Assembly: GCF_006149005.1 (NCBI RefSeq)
Contig: NZ_VBSL01000007.1
Span: forward strand, 287,233-351,232
DNA from: Larkinella sp. C7
GTDB lineage: Bacteria; Bacteroidota; Bacteroidia; Cytophagales; Spirosomataceae
Length of the DNA: 64,000 nt
Direction: 5' to 3'
This document shows positions 57,698 to 64,000 of the stretch, one piece after another (within the stretch, counting starts at the first letter, position 1; every line of letters starts with the position of its first letter). The position numbers and the translations under genes are program-made. Under the pieces are notes generated by a model, which was not told the origin of the DNA, did not search any database, and saw nothing but the letters and a program-made list of their open reading frames with translations.

Positions 57698-59224
57698 TTA
57701 TTCCTCCCGGCCTTCCTTGCGGTTGGCGTCGGCCATCCGGACGATTTTTGGTGTAAATTTGGCCAGAACTTCTACCAGATCACGTTGGGCCTCGATAACG
57801 GTTTCGATGTTTTTGTATACCATCGGCGCTTCGTCCAGATCGCCACCGATCAGTTGGATATCGGCTTCTTTCAACGCCTTGTTCCATTGGGAGCGCGTCA
57901 GGGTATTGAAGGCCTGCGTTCGTGACATCAACCGTCCCGCTCCGTGCGAGGCCGAATTCAGCGAATCTGCATGACCCCTTCCGCGAACCACAAAACCGGG
58001 TTGGGTCATCGATCCCGGAATGATGCCCAGCACATTGGCCCCGGCGGGTGTTGCTCCTTTCCGGTGCACAATGACGTCACGACCGTCGGCGAGTTGTTCT
58101 TTCCACGCAAAATTGTGGTGGTTTTCGACCATCGTCAGCGGTTTTTCACCCAGTGCCTTCGCCAGTTTGCGGTGAATTTCGTGGTGATTGGCGGAAGCAT
58201 ACGCACCGGCCAGATTCATCGCAATCCAGTATTCCTGCCCTTCCTCCGTGTTCAGGTCCAGCCAGGCCAGATGCGCTGCCTGCTTCGGCAACCGGGTTTT
58301 CTGCATCGCCAGTTTGGAATAGTAATTGGCGACGTTTCCGCCAAAACCGCGTGAGCCGGAATGGGAAAGCAAGGCCAGGTATTCGCCCGGTGGCAGGTTC
58401 AGTTGGTCATCCGGTTCATAGACCTCCACGACGCCCCATTCTACAAAGTGATTTCCGGTGCCGGAGCTTCCCAATTGCCGGTATGCCTTGTCTTTCAGAT
58501 CGCGGATCACCTTGGTGGCCTGCCATTCCGGCAAATCCATAACGGTTTCGTCGATTTTGTCGCGGGTTTCGCCCCCCATTCCGAATTTGGTTTTTTCTAC
58601 CAGCGCTTTTTGCAGGAGATCGGGTTGGCGTTTCAGGAAAGACTTAGGCAGATCGAAGACCGACAGACACATCCGGCAGGCAATGTCGACACCCACCGCA
58701 AAGGGAATAACGGTATTGGCTTCCGTCGCCAGAACGCCCCCGATCGGCAGTCCGTAGCCCTGGTGCGCATCCGGCATCAATGCTCCGGCTATGGAAATGG
58801 GCAGACTGGCGGCTGTTTCCATTTGTTTCAAAGCGCCTTCCTCAATGTGCTCGCGACCAAAAACTGCATACGGCAACGAATCGGTACGCAGGTCGAAGAT
58901 GTGATCCGCCTGTTTTTCGCTGGTATTCAGCACGTAAGGAACGGGTTCGGATGGTAGATAGGTAATACCGGTTTCACTCAGCGGAATAGCAATGCCCCGT
59001 TTGTTTAATTCGTAAACTGCCTGGGCCAGATTGGTAACTTTGTTTTTGGAATAGGCAAATTTCTTGGGGTTCCGGAGCATCTGCGCCAGCAAACCCATCA
59101 CTTTTTCTTTGGAGTAATCAGCGCGTTGCATCAATCCGTTGGCCACACGCAGAAAAGGGGTATGCAGTGATTCCGGGATGGGTCCCAGTATCAAAATATC
59201 TTCAAGTAAAACGGAAGTTTCCAT
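57698..59224 (-). CDS. rtcB: RtcB-family RNA ligase
   Basis: RtcB joins RNA 2',3'-cyclic phosphate (or 3'-phosphate) and 5'-OH ends using GTP and manganese. The 508-aa protein keeps the expected motifs: PDAHQGYG (Asp152, His154), GVDIACRM with metal-binding Cys183, GSSGTGNHF (His259), SHSGSR (His288), HHNF (His370), HRKGATPAG and SASHGAGR (His427, position of the guanylylated histidine). The motif IACRM differs from the common IGCGM, so it belongs to a divergent branch. It is downstream of the slipin gene and the tRNA-like RNA on the same strand, which suggests repair of cleaved tRNA or related RNA. Confidence 0.95.
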   Translation of the reverse strand: METSVLLEDILILGPIPESLHTPFLRVANGLMQRADYSKEKVMGLLAQMLRNPKKFAYSKNKVTNLAQAVYELNKRGIAIPLSETGITYLPSEPVPYVLNTSEKQADHIFDLRTDSLPYAVFGREHIEEGALKQMETAASLPISIAGALMPDAHQGYGLPIGGVLATEANTVIPFAVGVDIACRMCLSVFDLPKSFLKRQPDLLQKALVEKTKFGMGGETRDKIDETVMDLPEWQATKVIRDLKDKAYRQLGSSGTGNHFVEWGVVEVYEPDDQLNLPPGEYLALLSHSGSRGFGGNVANYYSKLAMQKTRLPKQAAHLAWLDLNTEEGQEYWIAMNLAGAYASANHHEIHRKLAKALGEKPLTMVENHHNFAWKEQLADGRDVIVHRKGATPAGANVLGIIPGSMTQPGFVVRGRGHADSLNSASHGAGRLMSRTQAFNTLTRSQWNKALKEADIQLIGGDLDEAPMVYKNIETVIEAQRDLVEVLAKFTPKIVRMADANRKEGREE

Positions 59225-59242
59225 GATCTTTCTGTTTACCCA

Positions 59243-59279
59243 ACCTTCCTGAAAGTGTTGATCTATCTTTCAGGAAGGT
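59243..59279 (-). repeat. Hairpin between slipin and rtcB
   Basis: ACCTTCCTGAAAG (59243-59255) and CTTTCAGGAAGGT (59267-59279) form a perfect 13-bp stem with an 11-nt loop. It fills most of the 71-bp gap between the slipin stop and the rtcB start. No T run follows, so partial termination or RNA processing is more likely than full termination. Confidence 0.7.
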
Positions 59280-59295
59280 CGGGAATTTTACAAAA

Positions 59296-60405
59296 TTAGC
59301 GGTTTCGCCGACGGACCAGAATTTCCTTCAACTGATCGACCATCAGGCCGTTGTTAGAGACGGAAATCGAACCGATTTTGTCCGCGATTTTTTCGACATA
59401 CTCCATCTCTTTCAATTTCCAGAGCATCTCGTTGTCTTCCATCAGTCTGGCGGTGTTCAACAGGCTGCGGGTCGATGCGGTTTCTTCCCGGCGCATGATG
59501 CTGTTGGCCTGTGCTTTCTTTTCAGCCATCAGTACCTGGTTCATGATGTCGCGCATATCGCCCGGCAAAATGATGTCACGTACCCCGCCACCCCGCAGTT
59601 CAACGCCCAACTGAGTGGCCGTGACCGCCGTTGCCTGGAGGATATACGGTGCGACTTCGCCTTTTCTGTCTAACAACTCATCGAGTGTAAAACCGCCAAT
59701 GTATTCGCGCAACGCCAGTTGAACCGATACATACAACTGTTTCTCGTAGTCCTTGTTGTCGACCAGTGCTTTAACCACATCCTGAACGACATATTGGACG
59801 AAAAAACTCAACCGCAGCGACGCTTTGTCTTTTGTCAGAATTTCCTGCCCCGCAATTTCGACTTGTTGCTGGCGTGTATCGACCTTCGCCACATGAACGG
59901 GGATGTTGTTTTTCCACCAGTGATATGTTCCCGCAGTCAAGATCCGATCGAATTTCCAGTCGATGAACAGAACCCCTTTTTCGTAGGCTTCAAGCGTGTA
60001 GGTGCGCACAAACGCCGAAAGTGGCTGAGGCATCAGCGAAATCAGGTCGATGTTGGCCGGAATGTCGAGCTGGCTTAAATTAGCCTTGATGTATATATAC
60101 TGTTTAATGCCTTTCCAATACGCCCAGCGGCCTTTTTGCAAAATGGTCTGGAAACGGCCGCTCTCAAATTGCAGGGCAATCTCGTTATCGTCCACCTCAA
60201 CGAGGTCGAGCCGATCGGCAATCTCCGGATAAGACAGCAATACCGTCAGGTCGCAGGGCGGGTTCTGCAGCAAGGCACCCTGTTCATAGACGTAGACGGT
60301 TTCGCCCGGCCAAACCCAGTGGCTGCCTTCCGAAAGCATTTTCCTGTATCCGCCGTGTTTGAACACCAACCCGATCTGGCGGGCCAGGATACGTACAGTT
60401 TTCAT
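59296..60405 (-). CDS. Slipin (SPFH/band 7) family protein
   Basis: The start at 60405 (MKTVRILARQIGLVFKHGGY) gives 369 aa; the frame from 60441 adds 12 residues with poor support. The SPFH domain spans roughly residues 110-290 (RTYTLEAYEKGVLFIDWKFDRIL, AGTYHWWKNNIPVHVAKVDTR, QEILTKDKASLRLSFFVQYVV, VELRGGGVRDIILPGDMRDI), with a helical oligomerisation tail (AEKKAQANSIMRREETASTR). I see no clear N-terminal membrane segment. SPFH proteins form ring- or cage-like scaffolds. It is immediately upstream of rtcB and downstream of the tRNA-like RNA, so it may organise the repair enzyme or its RNA. Confidence 0.9.
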   Translation of the reverse strand: MKTVRILARQIGLVFKHGGYRKMLSEGSHWVWPGETVYVYEQGALLQNPPCDLTVLLSYPEIADRLDLVEVDDNEIALQFESGRFQTILQKGRWAYWKGIKQYIYIKANLSQLDIPANIDLISLMPQPLSAFVRTYTLEAYEKGVLFIDWKFDRILTAGTYHWWKNNIPVHVAKVDTRQQQVEIAGQEILTKDKASLRLSFFVQYVVQDVVKALVDNKDYEKQLYVSVQLALREYIGGFTLDELLDRKGEVAPYILQATAVTATQLGVELRGGGVRDIILPGDMRDIMNQVLMAEKKAQANSIMRREETASTRSLLNTARLMEDNEMLWKLKEMEYVEKIADKIGSISVSNNGLMVDQLKEILVRRRNR

Positions 60406-60713
60406 AATTGTATGGACTAAGTAAATGGTTGCTTGTGTCAAACCCGTTCGGAGCTACCCATTTAGCCGAAGCGGAAGCCCGATTGAGCGTGTTCTGGTAC
60501 GAAGCTTCCGAGAAAAATTCAGATAACTTAACGCTCCGGCAGTCGGACTGACTGGCAAAGACGCGGCCATTCGAATGCTTTTCAAAAACAGCGTACACCC
60601 GACAACCCCGACACGGACTTGCTGGCTTGGTCTAAACCGTTACACCCGGACTGAGTTCCGGTGTAACTGGATAGCTCCTTTGGGTTTTAACATCTGGTGG
60701 CCTTTTTAGAAGT
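60406..60713 (-). promoter_or_regulatory. Long leader between the tRNA-like RNA and slipin
   Basis: This stretch has no supported gene. It holds a strong hairpin (GTTACACC at 60639-60646 with GGTGTAAC at 60660-60667, inner GGA/TCC stem). Read on the minus strand it also has GAGCTATCC (60677-60669), exactly complementary to GGATAGCTC in the D-arm of the tRNA-like RNA. The word AAGGAG occurs beside it but no start codon follows. The segment could be the 5' untranslated leader of slipin-rtcB or the 3' part of a longer noncoding RNA. Confidence 0.5.
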
Positions 60714-60770
60714 GGCCGCTTCCCAGCCAATGGATCAACCTTTTGGGTTGATAGCAGGATTCGAACCTGC
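60714..60770 (-). ncRNA. Second tRNA-like module: T-arm plus closed acceptor-like hairpin
   Basis: A canonical T-arm (GCAGG, TTCGAAT, CCTGC; 60770-60754) is followed by a closed 7-bp hairpin ATCAACC (60752-60746) and GGTTGAT (60740-60734) with loop CAAAA. A weak D-arm-like stem GGCT/GGCC (60728-60714) comes next. The order T-arm, closed acceptor, D-arm repeats that of the first module, but pairing is poorer and its 3' anticodon-stem strand would have to be the same ACAGG used by module one. It is either a degenerate second module or part of an alternative fold. Confidence 0.55.
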
Positions 60771-60848
60771 GTTTGCCTGTTGCTCTACCTACTGAGCTAT
60801 CCTGTCGAACAGGAGGAGGATTCGAACCCCCGACCCACAGATTAGAGA
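60771..60848 (-). ncRNA. Circularly permuted tRNA-like RNA, topology of a YrlA-type Y RNA module
   Basis: Read 5' to 3' on the minus strand: anticodon-loop remnant CTCTAA; 3' anticodon strand TCTGT (60841-60837); 5-nt variable loop GGGTC; T-arm GGGGG-TTCGAAT-CCTCC (60831-60815); 3' acceptor strand TCCTGTT (60814-60808); one C; 5' acceptor strand GACAGGA (60806-60800); TA; D-arm GCTC-AGTAGGTA-GAGC (60797-60782); A; 5' anticodon strand ACAGG (60780-60776). All four stems pair at canonical lengths (7, 4, 5 and 5 bp with a few G-U). The acceptor end is closed, so no CCA and no charging. The open ends fall in the anticodon loop, where the remnant resembles an Arg(TCT) loop. This is the layout known for the tRNA-mimicking part of bacterial YrlA RNAs. 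It lies upstream of slipin-rtcB. Transcript ends are unknown. Confidence 0.82.
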
Positions 60849-60872
60849 CAGAAGTTCCCATTGTCAACAGCA

Positions 60873-60898
60873 TATCGGAATCAGCCAGGGCTGCGATA
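60873..60898 (-). repeat. Hairpin at the 5' side of the tRNA-like RNA
   Basis: TATCG (60898-60894) pairs with CGATA (60877-60873), with an inner CAGC/GCTG stem and loop CCTG. It lies about 25 nt upstream of the permuted tRNA module on the minus strand and may be a further domain of the same RNA. Confidence 0.5.
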
Positions 60899-61036
60899 CT
60901 AGGGGGCTATTCAGAAACCCGCATCCGGTTTGATAACTGGTCTGTTCTGTCGCTACAAAGGTTGGAGCCTTCTGCGCAGTGTTTTTGCGTAGTTCAGAAT
61001 ATTTGTCGATTTTTCTCAAAAAATTCAGATTGCTCC

Positions 61037-62095
61037 ATGCCTGTTAACCGGAATGCCCTGATTCGTTATAAAACGCTGGATGCCTGTCTGCGAAACCGGC
61101 AACGCAAATGGACGCTGGACGACCTGATTGAGCGGGTTTCAGAAGCACTTTACGAATACGAAGGGATTGACAAAGGAATCAGCCGACGTACCATTCAGGC
61201 CGACCTGCAACTCATGCGGAGTGATAAACTCGGTTATTTTGCGCCGATCGTCGTTCTGGAGAAAAAGTATTATACCTACGAAGACCCCGCCTACAGTATT
61301 ACCAACATTCCGCTGTCGGATGGGGACCTGCTGCGTATGAATGAAGCCGTTGAGGTGCTGAAACAATTCAAAGGATTTTCGCACTTTTCGTCCCTAAACG
61401 AAGTGGTTCAGAAACTGGAAGATCATGTGTATTCGACGGGTCGGAAGTCAGCTCCGGTTATTGATTTTGAGAAGAACGAAGGACTGAAAGGGCTGCATTT
61501 TTTGGAAGAACTCTATCAGGCGGTTATTCAGAAAAAGGCCCTTCAGATCCGGTACCAGTCGTTTGTTGCACGATCTCCGCAGCTCTTTACCTTTCATGTC
61601 TGGTGGTTGAAAGAGTTTAAGAACCGCTGGTTTGCGGCCGGTGTGCAGAAAGGGAAAGATAAGCAAGGCATCATGCACCTGGCACTGGACCGCATGGTGG
61701 CTATCAACCCAGCACCCGATACTGATTATATTCCGAATGAGATGACGGATGCGGATGGGTATTACCGCGATGTGATCGGGGTTACCGTCAGTGAAAACTT
61801 GAGAGCCGTTCCGGTAAAATTATTCGTTACCCGTCTACACGCGCCCTACGTAGAAACCAAACCACTTCATCATTCCCAGCGGGTGCTGGAGCAGCGCGCT
61901 GAGGGCATTGTCATTCAACTCCGGGTGCAACACAATTATGAATTGGAAAAAGAGATTCTGGGTTTTGGGGAGGGGATGATCGTCCTGGCCCCTGAGCGGC
62001 TTCGTATGGCCATTCGGCAGCGTCTGCAGGCGGGTCTGGATGCCTATGCCGTCGTGGAAATCCCGGCGCAGCCGCCGAAACCAGCGTCGTCCTGA
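61037..62095 (+). CDS. WYL-domain transcriptional regulator
   Basis: The start at 61037 (MPVNRNALIRYKTLDACLRN) gives 352 aa; the open frame from 60773 reads antisense through the tRNA-like RNA and is rejected. An N-terminal winged helix-turn-helix (about residues 1-75, with IDKGISRRTIQADLQLMRS) is followed by a WYL domain (about residues 145-240, ALQIRYQSFVARSPQLFTFHVWWLKEFKNRWFAAG) and a C-terminal WCX-like region. WYL domains bind nucleic acids or nucleotides and switch the regulator. It is divergent from the tRNA-like RNA, slipin and rtcB, so it probably controls them, perhaps by sensing cleaved RNA. Confidence 0.92.
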   Translation: MPVNRNALIRYKTLDACLRNRQRKWTLDDLIERVSEALYEYEGIDKGISRRTIQADLQLMRSDKLGYFAPIVVLEKKYYTYEDPAYSITNIPLSDGDLLRMNEAVEVLKQFKGFSHFSSLNEVVQKLEDHVYSTGRKSAPVIDFEKNEGLKGLHFLEELYQAVIQKKALQIRYQSFVARSPQLFTFHVWWLKEFKNRWFAAGVQKGKDKQGIMHLALDRMVAINPAPDTDYIPNEMTDADGYYRDVIGVTVSENLRAVPVKLFVTRLHAPYVETKPLHHSQRVLEQRAEGIVIQLRVQHNYELEKEILGFGEGMIVLAPERLRMAIRQRLQAGLDAYAVVEIPAQPPKPASS

Positions 62096-62166
62096 AGAAT
62101 CAGTTTGAAAATCGGTATTGCTTTCATTTCCTGACTATTAACTTTTGCAATAGTCTTTACATTACT

Positions 62167-62198
62167 TTTGCTTTTACGTCCCCGATTCCCTATCTTTG
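62167..62198 (+). promoter_or_regulatory. fusA promoter
   Basis: TTTG at 62167-62170, a 20-nt spacer and TATCTTTG at 62191-62198 closely match the Bacteroidota promoter consensus. The transcript would start near 62204, leaving a leader of about 90 nt before fusA. It shows that fusA does not depend on the rpsL promoter. Confidence 0.85.
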
Positions 62199-62292
62199 CG
62201 CTCTGATTCGCGAAAAGTGCCTTTTTAATACCAACAAGTTGCTTTTTCGGATCCCTGCAATTGTACATTAACTTCTGTAATTATACTTCATT

Positions 62293-64000
62293 ATGGCAAC
62301 TGATCTTCGATACCTGCGAAACATTGGTATCGCTGCCCACATCGACGCCGGTAAAACGACTACCACCGAGCGGATTCTTTATTACTCCGGGGTCAGCCAC
62401 AAAATCGGCGAAGTACACGAAGGGGCCGCTACCATGGACTGGATGGAGCAGGAACAGGAACGAGGAATCACCATTACGTCGGCAGCGACTACCGTCAACT
62501 GGAAATACCGCGACCAGAACTACCATGTGAACATCATCGATACCCCGGGTCACGTTGACTTTACGGTGGAAGTGAACCGTTCGCTGCGGGTTCTGGATGG
62601 TCTGGTGTTTTTGTTTAGTGCCGTAGATGGTGTTGAACCTCAGTCGGAAACCAACTGGCGTTTGGCGAACAACTACAACGTAGCCCGTCTGGGTTTCGTG
62701 AACAAGATGGACCGCGCCGGTGCTGACTTCTTGACGGTTTGTCAGCAGGTGAAGGATATGCTCGGCAGCAATGCCGTGCCGCTGCAATTGCCGATCGGGG
62801 CCGAAGATAACTTCAAAGGTGTAGTCGATCTGGTAAACTTCCGCGGTATTCAGTGGAACGAACACGACAAAGGCATGACGTTCCAGGAAGTTCCGATTCC
62901 GGACGACATGCTGGAAGAAGCCAAAGAATGGCGCGAAAAACTCCTCGAAGCCGTCGCTGATTACGACGAGTCGCTGATGGAGAAGTATTTCGAAGATCCG
63001 GAGTCGATCACGGAAGATGAAATCCTGACCGCCCTGCGCCAGGCGACCATCGAGATGAAAATTGTTCCGATGTTGTGTGGTTCATCGTTCAAGAACAAAG
63101 GCGTTCAGACGATGCTCGACTACGTGATGTCGTTGCTGCCTTCTCCGCTTGATAAACCGGAAATTAAAGGGATCAACCCGAATACCGATCAGGAAGTCGT
63201 TCGTCACCCGAACGAAACCGATCCGTTTACGGCTTTAGGTTTTAAAATTGCTACTGACCCCTACGTAGGTCGTCTGTGTTTTGTGCGGGTTTATTCCGGT
63301 ATTCTGGATTCCGGTTCTTACGTTCTGAACACACGTTCGGGCAACAAAGAGCGGATTTCGCGGATTTTCCAGATGCACGCCAACAAGCAAAACCAGATCG
63401 ACAAACTGCGGGCTGGTGATATTGGTGCCGTTGTTGGGTTCAAGGACATCAAAACGGGCGATACGCTTTGTGATGAGAAACACCCGATCGTACTGGAATC
63501 CATGGTCTTCCCGGATCCGGTTATTGGATACGCCATCGAACCGAAGAAAACGGCTGATCAGGATAACTTCTCGAAAGCCATTGGTAAACTGATCGAAGAA
63601 GATCCGACTTTGAAAGTAGAGACGGATGAAGAAACCGGTCAGACGATTATCCGCGGTATGGGTGAGTTGCACCTTGAAATTATCATCGACCGGATGCGTC
63701 GTGAATTCAAAGTGGAAGTTAACCAGGGTGCTCCGCAGGTAGCTTACAAAGAAACGTTGACCAAGAGCTTCGAACACCGCGAGCTTTACAAGAAGCAAAC
63801 CGGTGGTCGTGGTAAATTTGCCGACATCGTGTTCGAAATCATGCCGGGTGAAGAAGGCAAAACCGGTCTGGAATTTGTGAACGGTATCGTGGGTGGGGTT
63901 ATTCCACGCGAATTTATCCCATCGGTCGAAAAAGGATTCCGGGAAGCAATGTCGACGGGTCCGTTGGCAGGCTATCCGCTGGATTCGATGAAAGTTCGGT
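62293..64000 (+). CDS. fusA: Translation elongation factor G, 3' truncated by the window edge
   Basis: EF-G is the GTPase that drives translocation. The frame is open from ATG at 62293 to the window end (569 codons of about 700). The G1 motif [12 protein letters not shown], the switch motif [12 protein letters not shown]3 DTPGHVDF and G4 NKMDR are present, followed by domains II and III. It has its own promoter and is not adjacent to rpsG, which ends about 44.5 kb upstream. Confidence 0.97.
   Translation, partial: MATDLRYLRNIGIAAHIDAGKTTTTERILYYSGVSHKIGEVHEGAATMDWMEQEQERGITITSAATTVNWKYRDQNYHVNIIDTPGHVDFTVEVNRSLRVLDGLVFLFSAVDGVEPQSETNWRLANNYNVARLGFVNKMDRAGADFLTVCQQVKDMLGSNAVPLQLPIGAEDNFKGVVDLVNFRGIQWNEHDKGMTFQEVPIPDDMLEEAKEWREKLLEAVADYDESLMEKYFEDPESITEDEILTALRQATIEMKIVPMLCGSSFKNKGVQTMLDYVMSLLPSPLDKPEIKGINPNTDQEVVRHPNETDPFTALGFKIATDPYVGRLCFVRVYSGILDSGSYVLNTRSGNKERISRIFQMHANKQNQIDKLRAGDIGAVVGFKDIKTGDTLCDEKHPIVLESMVFPDPVIGYAIEPKKTADQDNFSKAIGKLIEEDPTLKVETDEETGQTIIRGMGELHLEIIIDRMRREFKVEVNQGAPQVAYKETLTKSFEHRELYKKQTGGRGKFADIVFEIMPGEEGKTGLEFVNGIVGGVIPREFIPSVEKGFREAMSTGPLAGYPLDSMKVR

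Noticed and set aside
60754..60806. Ordinary tRNA gene lacking an anticodon arm, using the D-arm with the second T-arm
   Set aside because: The acceptor strands GACAGGA and TATCAAC do not pair and only 11 nt lie between D- and T-stems. Pairing with the first T-arm in permuted order is far better.
60773..61036. N-terminal extension of the WYL gene open frame
   Set aside because: It reads antisense through the tRNA-like RNA, giving a product such as GGGFEPPTHRLETEV that is typical of antisense tRNA translation. The family start is at 61037.
17804..62200. Single recent genomic island between rpsG and fusA
   Set aside because: No integrase, transposase, phage gene or flanking direct repeat was seen, and codon use looks similar to the flanks by eye. 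The operon split is reported, but an island is not claimed.

Overview
The window looks like a chromosomal segment from a Bacteroidota bacterium, most likely order Cytophagales and close to Spirosoma or Larkinella. The genus is a guess from protein similarity as I remember it. The phylum rests on stronger signs: paired SusC/SusD genes, ECF sigma/FecR regulation, and promoters of the Bacteroidota type (TTG or TTTG, about 18-20 nt, then TAnnTTTG) ahead of tRNA, rpsL and fusA genes.

Layout. (1) 1-2.2 kb: a truncated ECF sigma factor, an overlapping membrane protein that is probably its anti-sigma partner, and a secreted beta-barrel-like protein. (2) 2.4-17.8 kb: translation and transcription core. 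tRNA-Tyr, tRNA-Gly, tRNA-Thr and tuf are followed by tRNA-Trp, secE, nusG, rplK, rplA, rplJ, rplL, rpoB and rpoC, then a DUF3467 gene, rpsL and rpsG. (3) 17.8-27.0 kb: a membrane-anchored propeller/HTH regulator divergent from a SusC/SusD pair and a GH144-like glucanase, a likely beta-1,2-glucan utilisation locus. (4) 27.0-43.0 kb, all minus strand: ECF sigma, FecR, SusC, SusD, an epimerase-like protein, a PQQ dehydrogenase with cytochrome c, a Tat-exported enolase-superfamily dehydratase, a metallophosphoesterase, an SGNH/TPR protein and a 49-aa DUF5989 protein. Two nested palindromes of 183 and 190 bp sit between transcription units here. (5) 43.2-50.8 kb: a 41-aa membrane protein and TamB/TamA-like envelope genes. 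(6) 50.9-57.5 kb: a PepSY-like lipoprotein and a CzcCBA-type metal efflux operon. (7) 57.7-62.1 kb: rtcB, an SPFH/slipin gene, a noncoding region with tRNA-like RNA, and a divergent WYL regulator. (8) fusA begins at 62293 with its own promoter and runs off the window.

The most notable object is at 60771-60848 on the minus strand, upstream of slipin-rtcB. It contains every secondary-structure element of a tRNA at canonical lengths, but in circularly permuted order: the 3' half comes first, the acceptor strands are joined by one nucleotide, and the open ends lie in the anticodon loop. This is the topology of the tRNA-mimicking module of YrlA-type bacterial Y RNAs, and the neighbour is the RNA ligase RtcB. 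No Ro60/Rsr gene is present. I infer an RNA-repair or RNA-sensing system made of RtcB, slipin, a tRNA mimic and a WYL regulator. A second lesser point is that rpsL-rpsG and fusA, usually adjacent, are about 44.5 kb apart here. No rRNA gene, CRISPR array, insertion sequence or prophage was seen.
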